NCBI GenBank assembly: GCA_965247055.1
Contig: CBDFGE010000005.1
Coordinates: forward strand, 520,861 to 584,860
Reading direction: 5' to 3'
DNA length: 64,000 nt
Source: CBDFGE01 sp965247055
Lineage (GTDB): Bacteria > Chloroflexota > Dehalococcoidia > Lucifugimonadales > JAGWBF01
In this document: in pieces, positions 42,550 through 49,264 of the stretch
Layout: every line of letters starts with the position of its first letter
Position numbering within the stretch: position 1 is the first letter of the stretch
Translations under genes and position numbers: made by a program
The notes under the pieces: generated by a model
The model's input: only the letters and a program-made list of their open reading frames with translations
Told to the model about the DNA's origin: nothing
Database searches by the model: none

Positions 42550-42828
42550 CTAGTTGTCGGCGGCCACCGGGACGAGGTCTAGCTTCGCCTGGATAACCTT
42601 CTTCAGTTCGCGGACCCGCGCCAGGTCGGGGTACTTGCCGTCCTCTTCCTTGCGGTCGAATATCTTGACCCCATCCAAGTAGACCTCGAGGCGGCCATTC
42701 GCGCCGGGCGTCAACGAGACGGCGGCATCGGGGCCGTAGGCTCGGAAGAACTCATTCGCCAGCCACGTGGCGGTCGCATGGTACTGTCAAGGAACGCAGT
42801 AAACGATGTCCAGAAGGATCTTCCACAT
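42550..42828 (-). CDS. Rdx-family (SelW-like) selenoprotein, CxxU with in-frame UGA
   Basis: The start is the ATG at 42828 with GGGAGGTGG before it, and the TAG stop is at 42550-42552. Reading the single in-frame TGA (42787-42789) as selenocysteine gives a 92-residue protein. It has the thioredoxin-like redox motif CVPU at residues 11-14, in the typical context IVYCVPUQYHATATWLANEF, then SLTPGANGRLEVYLDGVKIF and GKYPDLARVRELKKVI. These are the Rdx/SelW/SelT family blocks, and the UGA sits exactly where family members have Cys or Sec. A five-bp hairpin with a GG-containing loop lies 14 bases after the UGA, as for bacterial SECIS elements. It has its own promoter and shares a terminator with tmk. 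The role is probably redox; no sel genes are in the window. Confidence 0.9.
42757..42772 (-). promoter_or_regulatory. SECIS-like hairpin after the UGA codon
   Basis: On the mRNA strand CGCCA (42772-42768) pairs with TGGCG (42761-42757) around the loop CGTGGC. The loop begins 20 bases after the UGA, inside the 16-37 base range usual for bacterial SECIS elements, and contains the G residues SelB normally reads. Confidence 0.6.
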
Positions 42829-42902
42829 AGCCACCTCCCTTTCTCTGCGGCGGATTGGCGCCGAGGGCCCACAATCTAGACCTGCATCCCAGGCCTGCCA
42901 CC

Positions 42903-42930
42903 AGTTTAATGATTATTTTCGTAGTGTCAA
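42903..42930 (-). promoter_or_regulatory. Promoter of the selenoprotein gene
   Basis: On the minus strand TTGACA (42925-42930) and TAAACT (42903-42908) are 16 bases apart, about 75 bases before the ATG. Confidence 0.55.
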
Positions 42931-42949
42931 GGGGGTGTGTGGTAGTTCT

Positions 42950-42959
42950 CTTGCGCAAG
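42950..42959. promoter_or_regulatory. Palindrome between divergent selenoprotein and globin promoters
   Basis: CTTGCGCAAG is a perfect 10-bp palindrome lying between the -35 boxes at 42930 and 42995. It could be a shared operator; it may also be chance. Confidence 0.25.
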
Positions 42960-42994
42960 TTTGCACGGTCCGCCAGGCACCAGAGAGCCCCGCG

Positions 42995-43022
42995 TTGACA
43001 CCTTGCCCTTGGCGGGTATACT
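42995..43022 (+). promoter_or_regulatory. Promoter of the globin gene
   Basis: TTGACA (42995-43000) and TATACT (43017-43022) are 16 bases apart, about 75 bases before the TTG start at 43097. Confidence 0.6.
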
Positions 43023-43096
43023 ATCTGGGCGGGATACGCGGGAGTCGTGCATGGGCCGGCCCCGCACTCCGGTACACCACAATTGGGGAGGTCAAG

Positions 43097-43639
43097 TTGG
43101 GAAATGTCGCCGACTGGCCGGCGAGGATGGAGGAGATGGCGACCTTCGTCGGCCTGTCAGACGAGGACCGGGAGCTGGTGCGGGCGAGCGCGCCCGCCGT
43201 CCTGGCCAACGCCCGCCAGCTGACCGACGCCGTATATGACCGTTTCCTGGAGTACCCGGCCGCACGGATGTATTTCCTCACTGATGATGGGGAGGTTGAC
43301 CACAAGCGAATAACGGCGAACAAGCAGACCATGATCCGGTGGCTGAGGGACACGGCTGCGGCGCCCAGCAACGAGGGGTTTGCCAGGTACGTGCTGGCCA
43401 TAGGCACCATGCACAAGGACCTTCCGATCCACCGGCCGGGCCTTCCACCAGTGCCGTCCCGCTATGTCGTGGGCACCATATCGTTCTACCAGACGGCGAT
43501 CGCCGAGCTGCTTCGCCGGGAATTGCCGGACAGCGACCAGGCTGCACGGTGCAGCGCTGCCTGGAACAAGCTCCTGATCGTGGTGCTGGACCTGATGCTG
43601 GCGAGCTATCTGCAGGACCCAGCCACCGAGCCGCACTAG
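43097..43639 (+). CDS. Protoglobin-like single-domain protein
   Basis: The protein has 180 residues from the TTG at 43097 (GGGGAGG upstream); an ATG at residue 12 or 15 is also possible. The pattern FVGLSDEDRELVRASAPAVL, DAVYDRFLEYPAARMYFL, TANKQTMIRWLRDT, YVLAIGTMHKDLPIHRPGLP and VVGTISFYQTAIAELLRREL is that of protoglobin and globin-coupled sensor haem domains; the His in GTMHKDL is the likely proximal ligand. No output domain is attached. It may bind oxygen or another gas. It is divergent from the selenoprotein gene. Confidence 0.8.
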   Translation: MGNVADWPARMEEMATFVGLSDEDRELVRASAPAVLANARQLTDAVYDRFLEYPAARMYFLTDDGEVDHKRITANKQTMIRWLRDTAAAPSNEGFARYVLAIGTMHKDLPIHRPGLPPVPSRYVVGTISFYQTAIAELLRRELPDSDQAARCSAAWNKLLIVVLDLMLASYLQDPATEPH

Positions 43640-43707
43640 CCACACCTGCTTAAAGGCGCTCCATCTCCTCGGAGACACTGCGATCCGCCCAGGTCCTCTT
43701 TACTGGT

Positions 43708-45279
43708 TTACTGGGCCGAACCCTCTGGTTGGCCATGCTGCTCCCTTAGAACGCGCTTGAGCACCTTGCCCAGGGGGTTACGGGGGAGCTCGTCCACGAA
43801 CACCACGGACTCGGGCCTCTTGAAGCCGGCGAGGTGCTGGCGGCAGTGCTCGACCAGGTCCTGCTCGTCAAGGGAGGCGTCCCTCCGCACCACGATGGCC
43901 CTGACCCGTTCGCCCCAGTCCACGTCGGGTACGCCTATGATCGCCGCATCCTCTACCCCGGGGTGGGACATCAGCGCCCTTTCCACTTCCTCCGGGGAGA
44001 TCATCTCGCCGCCCCGCTTGATGAAGTCCTTAGCCCGGCCGGCGAGGTATATGTAGCCGTCTTGGTCACGGTAGCCCAGGTCCCCCGTGTATAGCCACCC
44101 GTCTTTGAACGCGTTCTGGGTCTCCTCCTGCTGTTTCCAGTACCCCTTCATGAGGCGGGGGCCGCGGGCTACGATCTCGCCGGCCTCCCCCACGGGCACG
44201 GGGCGCCCATCCTCGTCCAGTATCGCGACTTCAACGTCGTCCAGGGGTCTGCCGATGGAAGAAAGACGCTTCATCTTTCCTTCTATCTCCTCGGGCGATC
44301 CCTCAAGGACGTGGTCCTCCGGAGGCAGCATGGTTATGGTGGAGGCCGTCTCCGTCTGGCCAAAGGCGTTGATGAACCGGGTACTGGGCATCTCGGCTAT
44401 GGCCCTCTTGATGACTTCCAGAGGCATCGGCGCCGCCCCGTAGGTGATCACCTCCAGGCTGGAGAGGTCGTGGCGGTGGAAAAGGGGGTGGTCCAGGACC
44501 TGTTTGAGCATGGTGGGGACCATCATCGCCCGGTCGGCCCTTTCCCGCTGGACGAGCTCCATCCACTCCAGGGGCTCGAACTGGCGCATGATTATCAGAG
44601 TGCGGCCCCCGTACACGGCAGCCATGACCGCCTGCATCCCGGCGATGTGGTAGAGGGGGACCGACAGGAGGTTGCGCTCCTCTAGCTCGGGGTCCGGAGG
44701 GGTAACGTTGGCCAGCAGGTAGGAGCTGAAGCTCTGATGGGTCAGCATGACACCCTTGGGCTCTCCCGTGGTGCCGGCCGTAAACATGAGGATAGTGGTA
44801 TCCTCATTGTCCCCTACCGGGAAATGAATCTCTTCGGTTGAGGCGGACCCTATCAGGTCCTCGTAGAAGGGCCAGTCTCCCCCCGCGCTGTCCTCCAGGG
44901 ACACTATGTGCATGGGACGGGCCACCTGGTCTTGCACTGACCTGACCAGGTCTACGTACCTGCCTCCCACCAGCAGCACGCTGGGCTCGGCGCTGCTGAG
45001 GGTATAGGTCAGCTCCTCGCTCCTGACCCTGAAGTTCAGGGGGACGAAGATGGCATCCAGCCTGGCTGCGGCGAAGTACGTCTCAATCATCTGGTTACAG
45101 TTCACCTGTAGGGTAGCTATCCTATCGCCACTTTCCACGCCCAGGTGGGAGAGGGCGTCGGCCAGGCGGTTGACCCGTTCCTGAAGCTCCTCGTAGGTGA
45201 TTCGCCTGCCCTCGAAGACCATTGCCGTCCGATCGGGCACGATGGCGCAAGCGATGGTAAGGAACTCGGTGGTATTCAC
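43708..45279 (-). CDS. Long/medium-chain acyl-CoA synthetase (AMP-forming)
   Basis: The protein has 523 residues from a GTG that overlaps the preceding stop as GTGA; a longer frame starts at 45339. The adenylation motifs are TILMFTAGTTGEPKGVMLTH (A3), FINAFGQTE (A5), YTGDLGYRDQDGYIYLAGRA with the following KDFIKRGGEMISPEEVE (A7, A8) and the catalytic Lys in PRNPLGKVLKRVL (A10). It activates a carboxylic acid as acyl-CoA. Nearby enoyl-CoA hydratases suggest a beta-oxidation-like pathway. The chain length cannot be told. Confidence 0.93.
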   Translation of the reverse strand: MNTTEFLTIACAIVPDRTAMVFEGRRITYEELQERVNRLADALSHLGVESGDRIATLQVNCNQMIETYFAAARLDAIFVPLNFRVRSEELTYTLSSAEPSVLLVGGRYVDLVRSVQDQVARPMHIVSLEDSAGGDWPFYEDLIGSASTEEIHFPVGDNEDTTILMFTAGTTGEPKGVMLTHQSFSSYLLANVTPPDPELEERNLLSVPLYHIAGMQAVMAAVYGGRTLIIMRQFEPLEWMELVQRERADRAMMVPTMLKQVLDHPLFHRHDLSSLEVITYGAAPMPLEVIKRAIAEMPSTRFINAFGQTETASTITMLPPEDHVLEGSPEEIEGKMKRLSSIGRPLDDVEVAILDEDGRPVPVGEAGEIVARGPRLMKGYWKQQEETQNAFKDGWLYTGDLGYRDQDGYIYLAGRAKDFIKRGGEMISPEEVERALMSHPGVEDAAIIGVPDVDWGERVRAIVVRRDASLDEQDLVEHCRQHLAGFKRPESVVFVDELPRNPLGKVLKRVLREQHGQPEGSAQ

Positions 45280-45437
45280 TGGTATACCTCTAACGAGCTT
45301 CTTATACTCTCTGACACATGCAACTTTCCGCGCAGCCAATATCCGCCGCCCAAAAGTGTGCCCAAGAGTGCGAGAAGGAGAGCCCCCAATAGACCATAGA
45401 GTCCATAGACCAGAGGGGCCAGGTCATCTGCCGTCAT
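45276..45437 (-). CDS. Small one-helix membrane protein coupled to the acyl-CoA synthetase
   Basis: The protein has 53 residues from an ATG with GAGG seven bases upstream; earlier ATGs at 45458 and 45485 are in frame. A single hydrophobic helix (VYGLYGLLGALLLALLGTLL) is followed by a basic tail. Its stop overlaps the synthetase start (GTGA at 45276-45279), which argues that it is translated. I know no family for it. Confidence 0.55.
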   Translation of the reverse strand: MTADDLAPLVYGLYGLLGALLLALLGTLLGGGYWLRGKLHVSESIRSSLEVYQ

Positions 45438-45496
45438 CAGGTTGCCTCGCAGCGACATCGTGTCGTTCCTATTGTACACTCCCACGCCTGTGGTTT

Positions 45497-46240
45497 TCAG
45501 TAAGTTTTTCCTTTCCCCATGGTCATCAGGGCCAACCGCGCTTCAAGGGCCAGGCCCTCGTTTAGGGGAAGCTCGGCTCCCCGCAGCACCGCTTGCTTGG
45601 CGGCCCTCACCACCCCCCGGTCCATGTGAAGCAGGCGACCCGCCATGGCATCGACCTCTGAGTCCAGGTCCTCTGCCCGCACGACCATATTCACCAGCCC
45701 CGCCTCCAGGGCCTCCTTGGCACTTAACCGCCTGCGGGTCAGGAGCAGATCCAGGGCCCTGGCTATGCCCAGGATACGGGGAAGGGTCTGGGTGCCTCCG
45801 GCCGCAGGGACCATCCCCAGGGCGACCTCGGGCATTCCGAAGACGCTGTCCTGGCTGGCAATCCGGATGTCGCAGAGCAGGGCCATCTCGACGCCGGAGC
45901 CCAGGCAGAATCCGTGAACGGCGGCGATCAAGGGCATGGGAATATTTAGAAAGGCCCCCCAGACGTCCCGTTCCCATCTTACCTCCCTGGCGATGGCCAG
46001 AGAGGGTGCCGTGCCGAACTCGGTGAGGTCGGCGCCGGCGCAGAAGGCCCGGCCCTCTCCCCTCAAGGTAACCACGCCCACCTCGTGGTCCTCGGTCACC
46101 GCGCCCAGCACCTGGTAAAGCTCGTCGCGCATCTCCATGTTGTAGGCGTTGAGGGTTCGTGGGCGGTTCAGAGAAATGGAGGCGATCCCGTCGGATTTGC
46201 GGTATATGAGGGTGCGGAATCTCTCGGGCACGGGGCTCAC
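45497..46240 (-). CDS. Enoyl-CoA hydratase/isomerase family protein 1
   Basis: The protein has 247 residues from a GTG overlapping the upstream stop. The crotonase fold is clear: ASISLNRPRTLNAYN, GEGRAFCAGADLTEF and PLIAAVHGFCLGSGVEMALL form the oxyanion hole, and VFGMPEVALGMVPAAGGTQT carries a Glu at the catalytic position. It probably hydrates or isomerises an enoyl-CoA. It is coupled to the ECH gene upstream. Confidence 0.9.
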   Translation of the reverse strand: MSPVPERFRTLIYRKSDGIASISLNRPRTLNAYNMEMRDELYQVLGAVTEDHEVGVVTLRGEGRAFCAGADLTEFGTAPSLAIAREVRWERDVWGAFLNIPMPLIAAVHGFCLGSGVEMALLCDIRIASQDSVFGMPEVALGMVPAAGGTQTLPRILGIARALDLLLTRRRLSAKEALEAGLVNMVVRAEDLDSEVDAMAGRLLHMDRGVVRAAKQAVLRGAELPLNEGLALEARLALMTMGKGKTY

Positions 46241-47025
46241 CCTCCCCTGAACGTGGGGTCTCTCTTTTGGAGGAAGGCACGGATGCCCTCGGTCCGGTCG
46301 GAGGTGCTCTGGAGGATTATGCTGAGATCCGCCTCTATCCTGAGGCCCTGGTCCAGTGCCATGTCCATTCCTTTCATTACCGCCTCTTTGGCATAGCGGG
46401 CCGCGATGGGTGCGCCCGAAGCGATCCCAAGGGCCATACTCTCGGCGGTGCCCATCAGCGTCTCCGGTTCCACCACCTGGTTAGCCAGGCCGGCCCTGTG
46501 GGCCTCCTCTGCATCCAAGAGGCGAGAGGTCAGCAGCATCTCCAGGGCACGGGACCTACCAACCAGCCGCGCCAGCCGCTGGGTGCCCCCGTCCCACGGG
46601 AGCCCCCCTTTGGACAGGTCGGTGAATCCAAGGCGGGCGCCCCGGGCGACGATGCGCAGGTCACAGGCCAGCGCCAGCTCAAGCCCGTGGTCCGTGGCAT
46701 CCCCGTTTATGGCCGCGATGACGGGGGCCTCCACTCCGGCGAGGGCGGAGGCGGCCCGGTGCATCTCCAGCCAGTCCGCTAGAGGGTAGGGCGGGCTTCC
46801 TCTCGTTCTGAAGGGAATACGCTCCCGCCCGATGGAGAAAGCCCTGCCCCTGCCCGTGAGGATGACCACCTGAGGCCGAGGCTCCTGCGTCAGCTCATGG
46901 GTCATCTTCCGTATCTCCATCGCCATGGCCAGATTCACCCGGTTGGAGGCCCGGGGCCTGTCCAGGGACACGAAGGCCAGCGGAGGCTGGAAGCGGCAGA
47001 CTAGGGTCCTGTACGATGTGGGCAT
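46237..47025 (-). CDS. Enoyl-CoA hydratase/isomerase family protein 2
   Basis: The protein has 262 residues of the crotonase family: AFVSLDRPRASNRVNLAM, LTGRGRAFSIGRERIPF, PVIAAINGDATDHGLELALA and LGFTDLSKGGLPWDGGTQRL. At the two places where hydratases have catalytic Glu (MPE and LxP-x-GG) this protein has Asp and Trp-Asp. The oxyanion-hole Gly of CAGAD is replaced in FSIGRE. It may therefore catalyse another crotonase-type reaction than hydration. It overlaps the next ECH gene by four bases. Confidence 0.87.
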   Translation of the reverse strand: MPTSYRTLVCRFQPPLAFVSLDRPRASNRVNLAMAMEIRKMTHELTQEPRPQVVILTGRGRAFSIGRERIPFRTRGSPPYPLADWLEMHRAASALAGVEAPVIAAINGDATDHGLELALACDLRIVARGARLGFTDLSKGGLPWDGGTQRLARLVGRSRALEMLLTSRLLDAEEAHRAGLANQVVEPETLMGTAESMALGIASGAPIAARYAKEAVMKGMDMALDQGLRIEADLSIILQSTSDRTEGIRAFLQKRDPTFRGG

Positions 47026-47084
47026 ACGGGGATTACCGGTCCCTCGCTAAATGCGTGGCCTCATAGTAAGATGAAGGGCGACCC

Positions 47085-47113
47085 TTGACAAGGGCTAGGG
47101 AGTATCTTACGAT
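47085..47113 (+). promoter_or_regulatory. Promoter of groESL
   Basis: TTGACA (47085-47090) and TACGAT (47108-47113) are 17 bases apart, directly upstream of the CIRCE element. Confidence 0.65.
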
Positions 47114-47122
47114 ATATCTAGT

Positions 47123-47149
47123 TTAGCACTCTCCCACTGAGAGTGCTAA
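47123..47149. promoter_or_regulatory. CIRCE operator for HrcA
   Basis: TTAGCACTC and GAGTGCTAA are separated by nine bases, an exact match to the CIRCE consensus bound by the heat-shock repressor HrcA. It lies just after the promoter and before groES. Confidence 0.97.
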
Positions 47150-47196
47150 ACTATGGCCCAGAAAACGGGAGGGGATGATAATGCAAGGAGGTCGAA

Positions 47197-47496
47197 ATGG
47201 CTAAGTTCACGCCCTTGGGCGAAAGGGTGGTCGTCAGGCCCAAAGACGAGAAAGAGGTAACCACATCGTCGGGCATAATCCTTCCTGATACGGCAAGGGA
47301 GAAACCCCAGGAGGGAGAGGTGGTGGCTGTGGGGCCCGGCCGCAGCACAGATGACGGGAAGAGCCGCATCGCCATGGAGATCAAGGCGGGCGACCTGGTG
47401 ATCTACTCCAAGTTCGCCGGAACGGAATACAAGGACGGCAACGAGGAGTTCCTCATCCTGAGAGAGAGCGACATTCTGGCCAAAATTTCGAGCTAG
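47197..47496 (+). CDS. groES: Co-chaperonin GroES
   Basis: The protein has 99 residues with AAGGAGG before the ATG: KFTPLGERVVVRPKDEKEVT, SSGIILPDTAREKPQEGEVV and GDLVIYSKFAGTEYKDGNEE are typical Cpn10 blocks, including the mobile loop. It caps the GroEL ring; controlled by the CIRCE element. Confidence 0.98.
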   Translation: MAKFTPLGERVVVRPKDEKEVTTSSGIILPDTAREKPQEGEVVAVGPGRSTDDGKSRIAMEIKAGDLVIYSKFAGTEYKDGNEEFLILRESDILAKISS

Positions 47497-47515
47497 ACTA
47501 GAGAGGAGTGGAGTA

Positions 47516-49132
47516 ATGGCAGGCAAGCAGCTTACTTACGCAGAGGATGCCCGCAAGTCCCTTAAGACGGGGATAGATGCCCTGGCCGAGGCTGTGAAGA
47601 TCACCCTTGGCCCCAAGGGGCGGAATGTGATCCTGGACAAGAAGTTCGGCCCGCCCCAGGTGTGCAGTGACGGCGTCACTATCGCCAAGGAGGTCGAGCT
47701 GCCCGAGCCCTTCGAGAACATGGGCGCACAGCTCCTTAAGGAGACGGCCAGTAAGACCAACGACGCCGCAGGGGATGGCACCACCACCTCGGTGGTGTTG
47801 GCCCAGGCCATCATCAGCGAAGGCTTCAAGAACGTGGCCGCCGGCGCGGATCCCATGGCCCTGAAGCGGGGCATCGATAAGGCGGTTGTGGCGGTGGTGG
47901 AGGAGCTCAAGAAGATGTCCACCTCCGTGGAGAGCCGGGACCAGATCGCCCAGGTGGCCGCCCTCTCTGCCCACGAGGACGCCATCGGCGAGACCATCGC
48001 CGACGCCATGGAGAAGGTGGGCAAGGACGGCGTCATCACCGTGGAGGAGTCCAAGAGCCTCGGCGACGAGACCGAGTATGTGGAAGGGATGCAGATAGAC
48101 CGAGGCTACATCTCCCCTTACTTCATAACCAACCCAGAACGGATGGAGACGGTAATCGAGGACCCCAGCATCATAATCACCGATAAAAAGGTCTCGGCCG
48201 TGTCCGACCTGCTTCCGGTGCTGGAGAAGCTGCTACAGCTAGGCAAGAAGAATGTAGTCCTCATCGCGGAGGACGTAGACGGTGAGGCGCTGGCCACTCT
48301 GGTGGTCAACAAGCTGAGAGGTACCCTGAGCGTTCTGGCGGTCAAGGCCCCCGGGTTCGGCGACCGGCGCAAGGCCATGATGGAAGACATCGCCATCCTC
48401 ACCGGCGGCACCGTGATCAGCGAAGAGACGGGCCGCAAGCTGGACTCCGCGACCATCAACGACATGGGGCAGGCCCGCAGAATTTCGGCCACCAAGGACG
48501 ACTGCACCATCGTCGAGGGCAAGGGCTCTGAGGAGGCGATCAAGGGGCGTATCGGCCAGATACGGACCCAGATCGAGGATACCACCTCGGAGTTCGACCG
48601 GGAGAAGCTGCAGGAGCGCATGGCAAAGCTCTCCGGCGGCGTGGCGGTCATAAAGGTAGGTGCGGCTACCGAGGTGGAGCTGAAGGAGCGCAAGGGACGG
48701 GTAGAGGACGCGCTCTCCGCCACGCGGGCCGCGGTGGAGGAGGGCATCGTACCAGGTGGCGGCGTAGCCCTGGTCAGGTCCCAGAGAGCGCTCAACAGCC
48801 TGACGCTGAAGAGCGACGAGGCTGTAGGAAGTAGCATCGTAAAGAAGGCCCTGGAGGTCCCGTTGCGGTTTATCGTCCAGAACGCCGGCCAGGAGGGTGC
48901 AGTGGTGCTGGACAAGGTCAGGCAGCACGAGGATGACTATGGGTACGACGCCGACATTGGCGAGTATGCCCACATGCTGAAGCAGGGCATCGTAGACCCG
49001 GTGAAGGTAACCCGCTCGGCGCTCCAGAACGCTGCGAGCATTGCCGGGATGGTGCTGACCACCGAGTCCATGATCACCGAGCTCCCCGAAAAGGAGAGGG
49101 CGGCTCCTCCCATGCCTCCAATGGACTACTAG
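47516..49132 (+). CDS. groEL: Chaperonin GroEL
   Basis: The protein has 538 residues, full length. VKITLGPKGRNVILDKKFGP, DGVTIAKEVELPEPFENMGA, ASKTNDAAGDGTTTSVVLAQ (ATP site) and EEGIVPGGGVALVRSQRALN are canonical. The end is ELPEKERAAPPMPPMDY, shorter in Gly-Met repeats than in E. coli. It is 19 bases after groES and is followed by a strong hairpin. Confidence 0.98.
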   Translation: MAGKQLTYAEDARKSLKTGIDALAEAVKITLGPKGRNVILDKKFGPPQVCSDGVTIAKEVELPEPFENMGAQLLKETASKTNDAAGDGTTTSVVLAQAIISEGFKNVAAGADPMALKRGIDKAVVAVVEELKKMSTSVESRDQIAQVAALSAHEDAIGETIADAMEKVGKDGVITVEESKSLGDETEYVEGMQIDRGYISPYFITNPERMETVIEDPSIIITDKKVSAVSDLLPVLEKLLQLGKKNVVLIAEDVDGEALATLVVNKLRGTLSVLAVKAPGFGDRRKAMMEDIAILTGGTVISEETGRKLDSATINDMGQARRISATKDDCTIVEGKGSEEAIKGRIGQIRTQIEDTTSEFDREKLQERMAKLSGGVAVIKVGAATEVELKERKGRVEDALSATRAAVEEGIVPGGGVALVRSQRALNSLTLKSDEAVGSSIVKKALEVPLRFIVQNAGQEGAVVLDKVRQHEDDYGYDADIGEYAHMLKQGIVDPVKVTRSALQNAASIAGMVLTTESMITELPEKERAAPPMPPMDY

Positions 49133-49169
49133 GAGCCCCGTACCCGCGGGTAACCGTAAGGGTAGGATC

Positions 49170-49201
49170 GATAGCCCCGATGCGATCGCATCGGGGCTAT
49201 C
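49170..49201 (+). terminator. Terminator after groEL
   Basis: A perfect 32-base palindrome (arm GATAGCCCCGATGCGA) is followed by CTTTT. It lies 37 bases after the groEL stop. Confidence 0.8.
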
Positions 49202-49264
49202 CTTTTGGCGCCGGCTATTCTGGAAGACCCTGGATGATGGTAGAATGGTCATCAAATCGCCGGA

